Below are positions 1 to 7,685 of a DNA stretch of 64,000 nucleotides, one piece after another. Below the pieces are notes generated by a model. That model had not been told where the DNA came from. It ran no database searches and saw nothing but the letters and a program-made list of their open reading frames with translations. A program made the position numbers and the translations under genes. The stretch spans positions 1-64,000 of the forward strand of contig JADJFA010000043.1 of the NCBI GenBank assembly GCA_016708875.1, read 5' to 3'. Numbering within the stretch: the stretch's first letter is position 1; every line of letters begins with the position of its first letter. Source of the stretch: Lewinellaceae bacterium (GTDB lineage: Bacteria; Bacteroidota; Bacteroidia; Chitinophagales; Saprospiraceae).

Positions 1-1376
1 CTGTGTCAAAAATTAAAAGTTACGGTTGGTTGAGCTGCTAGGGTTTTTCCAGTCTGCAAAAAGAACCCTCCAAAGTTCTTTTTGCATGGCTGGCAAAAAA
101 CCCGGTTTTGCCTCAGTCCGAGATACTTATTCCGGCTCTTTCGCCGAATATTATGTCCAGTTGACTTGCGATTTCGCCCCAATTGTGGATTTTTTTGCTC
201 CATTTTTGGGCTTTTTGATCAATAATAAGATAGACAAGTTTCAGCAAAGCCGTTTCGGAAGCAAAAGCACCTTTTGTTTTGGTGATTTTTCGGACGCTTC
301 GGTTCAAACTTTCGATTGGATTAGTGGTATACATGATGGTTCGAATGGCTTGCGGGTATTTGTAAAAAGTTGTCAGGCGTTCCCAATTGTCGCGCCAAGA
401 TTTGATGACGGGAGGATACTTTTTGCCCCATTTTTCTTCCAATTCATCCATTCTTTGGCGGGCTTGTGCTTCGTCAACTGCGGTGTAAACAGGCTTGAGG
501 TCTTTGGCAAATGTGCGCAGGTCTTTGTCGGAAACAAACTTGAAGGAGTGTCGGATCTGATGCACGATACAGCCCTGAACCTCGGCTTTGGGAAAGATCG
601 CCCGAATGGCTTCTTCAAAACCTTTCAAGCCATCAACAGACACAATCAGCAGATCTTCAACCCCGCGCTGTTGCAGATCGCTCAACACCTGAAGCCAAAA
701 TTTAGCCCCTTCCGAGGGCGCTAAATACATGCCCAAAACATCTTTGTAACCACTGGTAGTAATCCCGTAAACCAAGTACAGCATCCGATTCTCTACACGG
801 CCATCATCTCCTCTTATCCGAAAATGCATCGCATCCAAAAATACAAAACTATAAACCCCTTCCAAGGGGCGTCGTCGCCACTGGTCCATCATCGGCAAAA
901 CCTTGTCCGTTACAGAACTGATGAAGGCTGCAGAGGCTTCTATCCCATATATCTGATACAACTCCTGCGAAATACCCTCGTAACTCATCCCATGCGCATA
1001 CATCAACAACACCTTGCGCTCCAGGGATTCACCCAAAAATACTTGACGCTTTTCCACAATCTGAGGCTCAAATGTGCCAGTTCTATCTCGTGGCGTCTCC
1101 AAATCAAAAACGCCTCCACTCATGCTTCGAACTTCCTTGCGCATCCTGCCATTGCGACGGTTAGCCTCGCCAATACCTTTGGACGACTTGACGTGAGACT
1201 TGACTTCAGCATCAAGGGCAGCCTCCAAAAACTGCTTCAACAAAGGAGCCAGTACTCCATCTGGGCCGTCGATCTGCTTCTTCCCAGACAGCAAGTCTTC
1301 TACGGCCTGTTTCTTGTAATGTTCAAAATCAAATTGCTTTTCCATATGTCAAACTTACTTGTTTTGTCTGACACAG
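1..1376 (-). mobile_element. IS256-family insertion sequence, complete
   Basis: The element is bounded by imperfect terminal inverted repeats. The left end at 1-20 and the complement of 1357-1376 both begin CTGTGTCA and match at 15 of 20 positions. It encloses one transposase gene filling almost the whole length, and 1.38 kb is normal for IS256 elements. The window begins exactly at the outer base of the left repeat, which suggests the contig broke at a multicopy element. Only one flank is visible, so the 8-bp target duplication usual for the family cannot be checked; the candidate on the right is the sequence directly after 1376. Confidence 0.9.
113..1345 (-). CDS. IS256-family (mutator-type) transposase
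   Basis: This 410-residue protein is full length for an IS256 transposase, which cuts and joins DNA at the element's inverted repeats with a DDE active site. The triad is visible: Asp171 in FLDAMHFR, Asp238 in VSVDGLKGF and Glu345 in TTNPIESLNR. The family's CxxH signature lies between the second Asp and the Glu, in QGCIVHQIRHS around residues 257-267. The reading frame is intact, so the copy may be active. It is read on the minus strand and starts 31 bases inside the right inverted repeat. Confidence 0.95.
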   Translation of the reverse strand: MEKQFDFEHYKKQAVEDLLSGKKQIDGPDGVLAPLLKQFLEAALDAEVKSHVKSSKGIGEANRRNGRMRKEVRSMSGGVFDLETPRDRTGTFEPQIVEKRQVFLGESLERKVLLMYAHGMSYEGISQELYQIYGIEASAAFISSVTDKVLPMMDQWRRRPLEGVYSFVFLDAMHFRIRGDDGRVENRMLYLVYGITTSGYKDVLGMYLAPSEGAKFWLQVLSDLQQRGVEDLLIVSVDGLKGFEEAIRAIFPKAEVQGCIVHQIRHSFKFVSDKDLRTFAKDLKPVYTAVDEAQARQRMDELEEKWGKKYPPVIKSWRDNWERLTTFYKYPQAIRTIMYTTNPIESLNRSVRKITKTKGAFASETALLKLVYLIIDQKAQKWSKKIHNWGEIASQLDIIFGERAGISISD

Positions 1377-1411
1377 TTCCGTGAACACTCTCGTAATGCC
1401 AGATCAACGCG

Positions 1412-1480
1412 ACCAATTAACCAATCACCAGTCTACCAATCACCAATAAACCAATCACAAATAAACCAATCACCAATTAA
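1412..1480. repeat. Simple-word repeat ACCAATCACCA between IS and repressor gene
   Basis: About six tandem, slightly varied copies of a word like ACCAATCACCA or ACCAATAA fill the gap between the insertion sequence and the stop codon of the S24 repressor gene. The stop codon itself (TAA on the minus strand) lies in the first repeat unit. Closely related words occur inside the dienoyl-reductase-like gene at 62.07-62.11 kb. Confidence 0.7.
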
Positions 1481-2211
1481 ACATTACTGATTTTCCGCAC
1501 CACCTTATACAGGCGCGTCGTTTCGTTCACTTCTTCTTCGAAAGGATCGTTGTCGAAGTAATTGGCTGAAATCATCTTAAGGCGCACAATGCGGCCACGG
1601 TTGTTCATGATCTTCTGAACATATTTAACCCAAACGTTGCCATTGGAACGCACCGCATAGATTTCGTTGTCGCGCACATCATTGAGGTTTTCAATGGACT
1701 TGCACACTACAATGTCCTGATTGCGAATAACCGGGTCCATCGAATTACCGTCGATTTGGAACGCCACCAGACCAGTACCTGCGACCCCTGGGATAGAGAA
1801 GTAGGTATTGTCTTCAGAACTTTCTGCACCAAGCGTAGCACCCGCAAATGCCCTGACATTGGTGAAAAGAATATTCCCTCCGCCACCGTTCGACATGCGC
1901 TCGCCAGCCAGTGCATCGCCCGGGGCATCAAAGCCAAAGGGATTGCCGATGCCGTGGAGCAACCAGGCTTCGTTGATGTCAAAAGCACGACAAAACGAAG
2001 ATGCCTGCCCATAATCAATGACCCGTTTGCTGTCAGGATTGAGAAAGGCACGGATGATGTGGCCGTAAGCTTTGTTGCCCAGCACACGGTCGGCTACGTC
2101 GCCGACCCCTTTGCCGCCACGATCGTTTTTGACGATTGCGCCACGGTCTTCCAAGAGTTTAAAGGCTTGGATAAAGCGTTTGTTTAGGTCTATCCTATCT
2201 TCCTTTATCAT
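1477..2211 (-). CDS. S24 (LexA/CI-like) family transcriptional repressor
   Basis: This 244-residue protein has a DNA-binding-like N-terminal half (about residues 1-95) and a C-terminal S24 peptidase-like domain. The domain carries the Ser-Lys dyad: Ser157 in GNSMDP and Lys196 in VWVKYV. An Ala123-Gly124 pair in AFAGAT is placed where LexA and CI repressors cut themselves, so RecA-stimulated self-cleavage is plausible. The target genes are unknown. It is transcribed away from the ParA gene, with 381 bases between them. Such repressors occur both in chromosomal stress circuits and in prophages or conjugative elements, and nothing else phage-like is visible here. Confidence 0.85.
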   Translation of the reverse strand: MIKEDRIDLNKRFIQAFKLLEDRGAIVKNDRGGKGVGDVADRVLGNKAYGHIIRAFLNPDSKRVIDYGQASSFCRAFDINEAWLLHGIGNPFGFDAPGDALAGERMSNGGGGNILFTNVRAFAGATLGAESSEDNTYFSIPGVAGTGLVAFQIDGNSMDPVIRNQDIVVCKSIENLNDVRDNEIYAVRSNGNVWVKYVQKIMNNRGRIVRLKMISANYFDNDPFEEEVNETTRLYKVVRKISNV

Positions 2212-2592
2212 GGGATGGAAGGTTTAGAGGTGAAATAATTGTAGTTTGAATGGTTCGATGAGTTTGATTTGTTTGAAGGGTTTGATTTGGTCGTCTTCGT
2301 CTTTCGTGCTGCAAATTTCAAACAAAGAGTTTTTAAAAACAAATAATGTCAAAGATTTTTCTCCAAAATCTGCACTTTTTTTCAAACACGCTGTTTTTTC
2401 ATTTGAAAACCAGATATTTGCGCAGTTTTTGTTGTAAAAATAATTTCAAACAATTGCGGGCGCGCCTTGAATCCGGCGCATAAACCAGGCATTTGTTTGG
2501 AAAGCTGACTCGGCGATCTGCCGGGTTTTTATGAAAATTTCAATTTGTTCGGAAAGTACGGCCAGTCTTCGCCGTACTTTTGACCACAATTT
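2212..2592. other. Divergent intergenic region, no gene seen
   Basis: This 381-base AT-rich region lies between the divergently transcribed repressor and parA genes and presumably holds both promoters. I see no exact TAnnTTTG element. The only conspicuous structure is the inverted repeat at 2554-2579. A short forward frame here (63 codons, Phe/Lys-rich) has no recognisable features and is not annotated. Confidence 0.5.
2554..2579. promoter_or_regulatory. 8-bp inverted repeat just upstream of parA
   Basis: The arms AAGTACGG (2554-2561) and CCGTACTT (2572-2579) are perfectly complementary with a 10-nt spacer and end 13 bases before the parA start codon. This could be an operator for autoregulation by the ParA partner or the S24 repressor, or a hairpin in the leader. 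The function is inferred from position only. Confidence 0.4.
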
Positions 2593-3345
2593 ATGGGAAC
2601 AGTAATATCACTCCTCAACCACAAAGGCGGGGTCGGCAAGACCACCAGCGCCATCAACATCGGCGCAGCGATGGTCGAACTCGGCAAACGTGTGCTGCTT
2701 ATTGACCTCGATCCTCAAGCCAACCTGACCATCTCGCTCGGTATTCCGCGCCAGAAATCAACCATTTACGAAGCCCTGCGCGGCGAAGGAGAACTCGTGC
2801 CTTACACGCACAAGCCGGGCATGGACGTAATAACTTCCTCGCTCGATCTTTCGGGCGCAGAAATGGAGCTCATCAATGAAGCAGGCCGCGAATACATACT
2901 CCGGGAATTGTTGTCGCAGGTGATTGACGATTATGATTATGTACTGATTGATTGTCCGCCCTCATTGGGTTTGTTGACACTCAACGCGCTCACCAGCAGC
3001 CGCTACGTTTTGATCCCGCTACAAACAGAATTCCTTGCGGTTCAAGGACTTGCAAAGATCAAACAGGTGATTGACAAGGTAAAAATGCGCCTCAACAAAC
3101 AACTCGATATGAGCGGCGTGATTGCCACGATGTACGACAGTCGCCGGGTATTGAACCGCGACGTAGTGGACACCATTCACAAATATTTTGGTGAAAAGGT
3201 GTTCAAAACCTACATCCGCGACAACGTGGCCCTGGCCGAGGCGCCCGCGCAGCGCAAGGACATTTTTGATTACAGCCCCAAAAGCCCGGGGGCGGTAGAT
3301 TACCTCGAAGTAACCAAGGAGATATTGGGAAGGATGGAGGGATAG
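2593..3345 (+). CDS. parA: ParA/Soj family partition ATPase
   Basis: This 250-residue P-loop ATPase of the ParA/MinD superfamily moves DNA or cargo by forming ATP-dependent gradients on the nucleoid. The deviant Walker A motif KGGVGKTT is at residues 11-18, the A' motif with Asp38/Asp40 is in LLIDLDPQ, and Walker B ends at Asp120 in LIDCPPS. The length fits the short ParA type without an N-terminal HTH. The next gene starts 42 bases downstream and has features of a centromere-binding partner, so the two probably form a partition cassette. No full ParB with a ParB/Srx domain is in the window. Confidence 0.93.
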   Translation: MGTVISLLNHKGGVGKTTSAINIGAAMVELGKRVLLIDLDPQANLTISLGIPRQKSTIYEALRGEGELVPYTHKPGMDVITSSLDLSGAEMELINEAGREYILRELLSQVIDDYDYVLIDCPPSLGLLTLNALTSSRYVLIPLQTEFLAVQGLAKIKQVIDKVKMRLNKQLDMSGVIATMYDSRRVLNRDVVDTIHKYFGEKVFKTYIRDNVALAEAPAQRKDIFDYSPKSPGAVDYLEVTKEILGRMEG

Positions 3346-3387
3346 ACACTAATTGTTGGCCATGTGTCAATTGCAAACAGTCAGAAC

Positions 3388-3894
3388 ATGAGTAAAAAAC
3401 GATTTTCGGAGGGCTTGGACGACCTCTTTACCAATAGCCACGCTAGCCACGGCGAGGTGTTTGGCAATTCCCTGGTGTTGACTGCACCCTCGGCTCCCGC
3501 TGGAGAGCGCAGGCCTTCCGCGCACAAGTCTTTTATGACTGACCTCGACTCGCTGTTGCAGGAAGCCCTTGATGAAAGCCTCGAACGCTATGAGGCCAGC
3601 AAGCCCGATTCTGTTTCGGCCAGCTCGAAAACAAAGGCCAGCAATACCAACGCTCTTCGCGCACCCATGCGAAGCGGTCTGGACGCGCTCATACGCCAAA
3701 CCATTGATGTTCAGGATCTTGTAACAGACGAAAACACCGGAAAAAAACGCCTCACTGTCGCTGTAGACCGCCCGAAACTGGAAAAATTAAAAGCCATCGC
3801 CAAACTCGAAAATGCTTTTTTGAAAGACCTGCTCGTGTCTGTTATTGACGAATACATCGAGGAGTACGTGCACGCGAAAGGGGTGGAATTGTAA
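3388..3894 (+). CDS. Putative ParA partner, ribbon-helix-helix-like, repeated GLD motif
   Basis: A protein of about 168 residues directly downstream of parA. I start it at the ATG at 3388 (MSKKRFSEG) rather than at the in-frame GTG at 3364. The N-terminus KRFSEGLDDLF resembles the short ParA-stimulating peptide of ParB proteins (typically GLGKGLDALL). Related motifs recur as DLDSLLQEALDES and RSGLDALIRQTID, giving three spaced copies. The last 55 residues (KKRLTVAVDRPKLEKLKAIAK and onward) have the strand-helix-helix pattern of MetJ/Arc DNA-binding proteins. The middle is Ser/Ala-rich and probably disordered. A role as centromere-binding adaptor is inference from these features and gene order. 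Confidence 0.65.
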   Translation: MSKKRFSEGLDDLFTNSHASHGEVFGNSLVLTAPSAPAGERRPSAHKSFMTDLDSLLQEALDESLERYEASKPDSVSASSKTKASNTNALRAPMRSGLDALIRQTIDVQDLVTDENTGKKRLTVAVDRPKLEKLKAIAKLENAFLKDLLVSVIDEYIEEYVHAKGVEL

Positions 3895-3924
3895 GCGAGT
3901 TAATGCCTTCCCAAACCATATCTT

Positions 3925-4615
3925 ATGTTGGATTTGCCCATTAGGGTCCCGCTTCTGGTGACAATATGTTGTTTTGCAGGTGTTTACGCCCTGTATAGGG
4001 CGACGAATAAAAACAAAACAATTTTGTGGGTCTGCGGCATTTGGATGGCTTTGCAAGCGGCCGTTTCCCTGACGGGTTTTTACCTCGCCGAATTTTCTAT
4101 GCCGCCCCGATTTTTACTCATAATCGGGCCTCCATTCCTGGTCATTTTAGCACTGTTTAATCACGCTGGTGGAAAACGCTTTCTGGATCAGATGGACCTG
4201 AGCACCCTAATGTGGCTGCATACCATTCGCGTTCCACTGGAGATTGGTTTTTTCTGGCTCAATCAATATGGCTATTTCCCAACCGAAATGACTTATGACG
4301 GCCAAAATTTCGGCTATCTCGCCGGATTGACCGCCCCCATTCCTAATTTGGTTTACAATGCCAACCGACACTCCAAAACGACTTTGGGTGCTTTTGATCT
4401 GGAATGTTTTATGCATCGGCTTAATGCTCAACAGCATCCGAATGGGAATCCTTTCAAGCCCTCATTTTGCAGAAGAACATGGTTATGCGATTCCCAATAC
4501 AGCCTTGGGATATTTCCCATTTATATGGCAGCCAAGTTTTCTGGTTCCACTCTTTTCCTTTGCTTATTTAGTGGCGATCAGGCAGTTGTTGGGAAAAAAG
4601 GTGGGGGATATTTGA
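3925..4615 (+). CDS. Multi-pass membrane protein, frameshifted
   Basis: The frame starting at 3925 encodes about five hydrophobic segments (for example PLLVTICCFAGVYAL and FLLIIGPPFLVILALF) up to near 4355. The continuation of the same protein is in the +1 frame from about 4358 to 4615 and supplies two more membrane segments (RLWVLLIWNVLCIGL and a segment near the end). The restored product is about 230 residues, with the pattern of an uncharacterised Bacteroidota integral membrane family. I do not recognise a function. The shift lies between about 4330 and 4360 and could be an indel error or a real mutation. Confidence 0.6.
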
Positions 4616-4706
4616 TTTAAAATCAATCAGATTCAGGCGAAGCAGGGGTTGAAACAGGTGCGTTACCGGCGAGCCTCGGATACGCTTATTAATCTTTTAT
4701 TGCTCC

Positions 4707-4771
4707 AATCCCGAAGGGATTATAAGTTTATAGCACAATCGCCACGAGAGGTTCAAAATCCCGAAGGGATT
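4707..4771. repeat. Two copies of palindrome AATCCCGAAGGGATT
   Basis: The 15-nt palindrome occurs at 4707-4721 and again at 4757-4771. A variant (TCCTTCGGGATTATTA) lies at 5164-5179, and another with a matching palindrome (AATCCCTTCGGGATT) is at about 59705-59719. They look like members of a short interspersed palindromic family. Confidence 0.75.
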
Positions 4772-4823
4772 GTATGTCAATATGTGCGGGTGTTTAATTT
4801 AAAACTGAAGAGTGTTAATGCCA

Positions 4824-4931
<108 letters not shown>

Positions 4932-5162
4932 ATTGAGCTCTGAACCAGACCCGCTTTGTGTTTAGTGATCAAGGGTCCAGGGTTGAGACTTTGAGGGCGG
5001 ACTCAACGCAAGGGCGGGGTGTGTTAAAACCATCACCTAGGGGTGGGCCACGCTTTAATTTTGCACGCCGGTGTCTGGTAAAATTAAAATACCCGTCTTG
5101 ACTAACAAGGAGGTTTACGAATTGTTCACCCGGGGGGGTTTCCAGATTACATAATGTAAACC

Positions 5163-5263
5163 AGTCCTTCGGGATTATTATTTCTGTTCTGCCTGGTGCT
5201 ATAGATATACAACCCCTTCGGGGTTTTGGTTTGGTTATGCGCAGCCAATGCTCGGTAGTATAG
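5163..5263 (-). repeat. Interspersed repeat, copy A (partner near 59.62-59.72 kb)
   Basis: Bases 5225-5255 are the exact reverse complement of 59628-59658 (31 of 31). Similarity continues beyond it through a short GC palindrome (ACCCCgaaGGGGT type), a TATAGCAC word and an AATCCC...GGGATT palindrome. The two copies are in opposite orientation and both lie between genes. Confidence 0.8.
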
Positions 5264-5305
5264 CACCTGTTTCGCATAAGTCAACCTTGTTGATCGTTGG
5301 ACATT

Positions 5306-6466
5306 TTAAGCCGCATCCTTTTTCCAATACCTCCGCCAAAGCCCCTTTACAACAATAAGCGCGACAAGTGGCAGCGCTGGCATAGGCATTTCCTGCGGCA
5401 TCCATTTCCAAAAAATGAGCAATAGTGCGGCGGTCAATGCGGCTACGGTAAAATAATTTTCGGTGCTGCCCGTGCGTCGCGTGCGCCAAAAAAAGAATAG
5501 GTGCGTGGGCCAGGCCCAGAGGATGTTCAGGTTGTTCTTGGTGGCAGAGTGATCTGTGGCAAACCATAACAGTGCGATCACGAGTCCCGCCAAACCCAGC
5601 ACAAACCAAAACAGCGAGTCAAATACCCTTTCGGTACGCGGGTTGGCCATGCTGAGCAGTCCGATGAGCGCAACGAAGCACATAACCAAAAACGGCCGGT
5701 CGAGCGGGCTGGGCTTGAACGGCTCCTTTTTCATCGGGGTTTCGGGGATGTTGCGTTCGCTTTTTACCAGCAATTTGCCATCTCCTGTCTTTGCCCTGGA
5801 AAAAACATGGTGCATGTAATCAGGCAGGAACATATAATTTGCTAGACTTGCCAGACGGTCGGCAGGAAGGCCGAGCACAAGGTCAATGCCATAATCCAGC
5901 CAGGGTTTTTCGTCGAGGTAGGGTTGAAGCAGCTGGCGCATGGTCACGTCGGCGGGCATCATGGAAGAGTCGAGCTGGAGTTGGTGAAAGTAGGTTTCCT
6001 GCACGATGTCGCGGATGCGGGTGGCACAATTGTCGTAGAAAAAATCGTATTTGTAGTAGCGGTTCTCTTCCTTGTAATTTTCTTGCAACAGGTCAAAAAG
6101 GCGTTGTTTTTGTGCCTGATCCATGTTGAATACCTGCTCCTGCATGGGGCGGCGATCTTGCAAATTGCCGTATTCAAAACTGCGATAGCTCTCCACATCA
6201 AGGTTATAGAGGAGTTTACCCCGACAGAATTTGAGCAGAAAGTTGGGCTGCTCGAACTCGAACGTGCCGTAGTTGTAGCAGCGATCGAAGCGGGTCACAG
6301 GGTCCTTCACCCGGATGGCGCTGTGACCGAAGGTACTGTACACGAACTCGCCCGGCACTACCGTCATCAGGCTGATGCTGGCGGAGTCGGAAAGCGTAAT
6401 AGGGGTCTGGGAAAATAGTTTGGGAACAAAAACAAGGAGTAGGCAAAGGGTACTAAATTGCTTCAT
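5306..6466 (-). CDS. DUF4105 (Lnb-like N-terminal periplasmic domain) membrane protein
   Basis: A protein of about 386 residues with an N-terminal signal peptide (MKQFSTLCLLLVFVPKLFSQ), a DUF4105-like domain over about residues 20-240 (GHSAIRVKDP, YNYGTF and DFFYDNCATRIRD are recognisable blocks), and two or three C-terminal membrane segments. I start it at 6466 because the upstream in-frame Met at 6538 would add residues before a typical signal peptide. The Cys/His in FYDNCATR and GHSAIR recall a papain-like fold, so a hydrolytic role at the cell envelope is possible, but the function is unproven for the family. Confidence 0.85.
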   Translation of the reverse strand: MKQFSTLCLLLVFVPKLFSQTPITLSDSASISLMTVVPGEFVYSTFGHSAIRVKDPVTRFDRCYNYGTFEFEQPNFLLKFCRGKLLYNLDVESYRSFEYGNLQDRRPMQEQVFNMDQAQKQRLFDLLQENYKEENRYYKYDFFYDNCATRIRDIVQETYFHQLQLDSSMMPADVTMRQLLQPYLDEKPWLDYGIDLVLGLPADRLASLANYMFLPDYMHHVFSRAKTGDGKLLVKSERNIPETPMKKEPFKPSPLDRPFLVMCFVALIGLLSMANPRTERVFDSLFWFVLGLAGLVIALLWFATDHSATKNNLNILWAWPTHLFFFWRTRRTGSTENYFTVAALTAALLLIFWKWMPQEMPMPALPLVALIVVKGLWRRYWKKDAA

Positions 6467-6633
6467 GTAAGGTGGTTTTATAAAGGCAAAGGTACATTTG
6501 GCGTTAAAGCAAAGGCCTATTTTTGACAAACCCAACAAATTATTCCCACCAAATGCCCAAAACGCCTGAACTTCACGCTTCCTTTTTGCCCAAAATTGAT
6601 TTTCACAAACGTTTCTGAATCACAAACCTGACT

Positions 6634-7422
6634 ATGAAAAAAACGCTGATCTTACTGTGCGCGCTGTTTTGCGCTGTTTCCATTTCTGCACAGCCACCTA
6701 TGTGTATGCGCGACTCGGTTATTAACGGCACCGACTCGCTGCTCTGGCCATTGCCCTACACGGAAGCTGACACTAGCTACAACCTGAACGACGCTTGTAT
6801 TGACCTCGCTTACAACCAATCCGTGACGATCAATGTGCCAACTTCTTATCTGAATATTGCTGTTACACACGTGAACGTCGCCACCACTGGCGCCATTAGC
6901 AATTTGCCCATCGGCCTCACGTATGCTTGCGACCCACCTAATTGCAGTTTCACCGCGGCTTCCCTTGGATGCATTATTTTGTACGGCACTCCCACGAATG
7001 CCAATATAGCGCCGCATAGATTCGACCTTGGCATCACCGCCACAGTCTTTACTGCGCTTGGTCCCATTCAAATAACATTCCCAGGACAGGTGGCGCCTGG
7101 CTCACACTATTACCTCAGGCTCAAACCCAGTAATTGCCTCGTCGGGAACTATGACCGTGGCAATCAATTCACCTTGCTGAATAACGCACCGAATCCCTTT
7201 GGCGATCAAACAATTATCACGGCAGAATCGCTCGTTCCGGGTGATTTTCAGTTTGAGGTGTTCGATCTGCTCGGCCAGCGTGTCTATACAGATCAAGTTC
7301 GCCTCGAAGTAGGCCGCAACGAATTCACATTCGAAGCCGGAAATCTTGCCAACGGCGCCTATTTCTACACACTCGGCAACCGCGACGGCAAAGCAGTTCG
7401 CCGGATGGTTATTGCGAGATAA
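6634..7422 (+). CDS. T9SS type A sorting domain secreted protein (small)
   Basis: This 262-residue secreted protein begins with a signal peptide (MKKTLILLCALFCAVSISAQ). A beta-rich domain follows at about residues 40-165, then a type A T9SS sorting domain over about the last 80 residues (NNAPNPFGDQT, FEVFDLLGQRVY, LANGAYFYTL). The sorting domain directs export across the outer membrane and attachment or release at the surface. The central domain shares a pattern with the next gene (LPxGL ... GCIxxxGTP ... TATVF), so the two neighbours look like paralogs. The cargo function is unknown. Confidence 0.88.
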   Translation: MKKTLILLCALFCAVSISAQPPMCMRDSVINGTDSLLWPLPYTEADTSYNLNDACIDLAYNQSVTINVPTSYLNIAVTHVNVATTGAISNLPIGLTYACDPPNCSFTAASLGCIILYGTPTNANIAPHRFDLGITATVFTALGPIQITFPGQVAPGSHYYLRLKPSNCLVGNYDRGNQFTLLNNAPNPFGDQTIITAESLVPGDFQFEVFDLLGQRVYTDQVRLEVGRNEFTFEAGNLANGAYFYTLGNRDGKAVRRMVIAR

Positions 7423-7540
7423 GTAGTATCAAGTTTCAAGTTGGAAGTATCAAGTTACAAGTTATAAATTGCCTGACATGCTTGTAACGTGATACTTGTC
7501 ACTTGAAACTTGATACTTTTTAATCCCTGCTCTCAATCGG
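7423..7540. repeat. CAAGTTTCAAGT-type inverted simple-word repeat
   Basis: Words such as TATCAAGTTTCAAGT and AAGTTACAAGTT run directly after the stop codon, and their complements (CACTTGAAACTTGATACTT) return after about 40 bases and end in a T run. The stretch can fold into an imperfect hairpin that could terminate transcription. The same vocabulary is used at 19205-19297 and 35728-35820. Confidence 0.65.
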
Positions 7541-7685
7541 TCTCATCGAAAGGATGTTTGCCTTTAATCCATTCATGTAGTAAGCTGTGCTGCGTTGCAA
7601 AACTTGCAACTTGTCACTTGGAAACTTGCTACTAAATGCGTCTTCAGTTGTGCAACATTTTTTCACATTTTAACCGGTTGTAACC

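Noticed and set aside
26..1384. Forward frames across the insertion sequence
   Set aside because: They lie antisense to an intact, clearly recognised transposase.
2246..2437. 63-codon frame upstream of parA
   Set aside because: Composition is that of AT-rich spacer (Phe/Lys), with no start context or family features.
1477..3894. Prophage or integrative element boundary around the S24/ParA genes
   Set aside because: No integrase, structural phage gene, relaxase or flanking attachment repeat is visible in the window.
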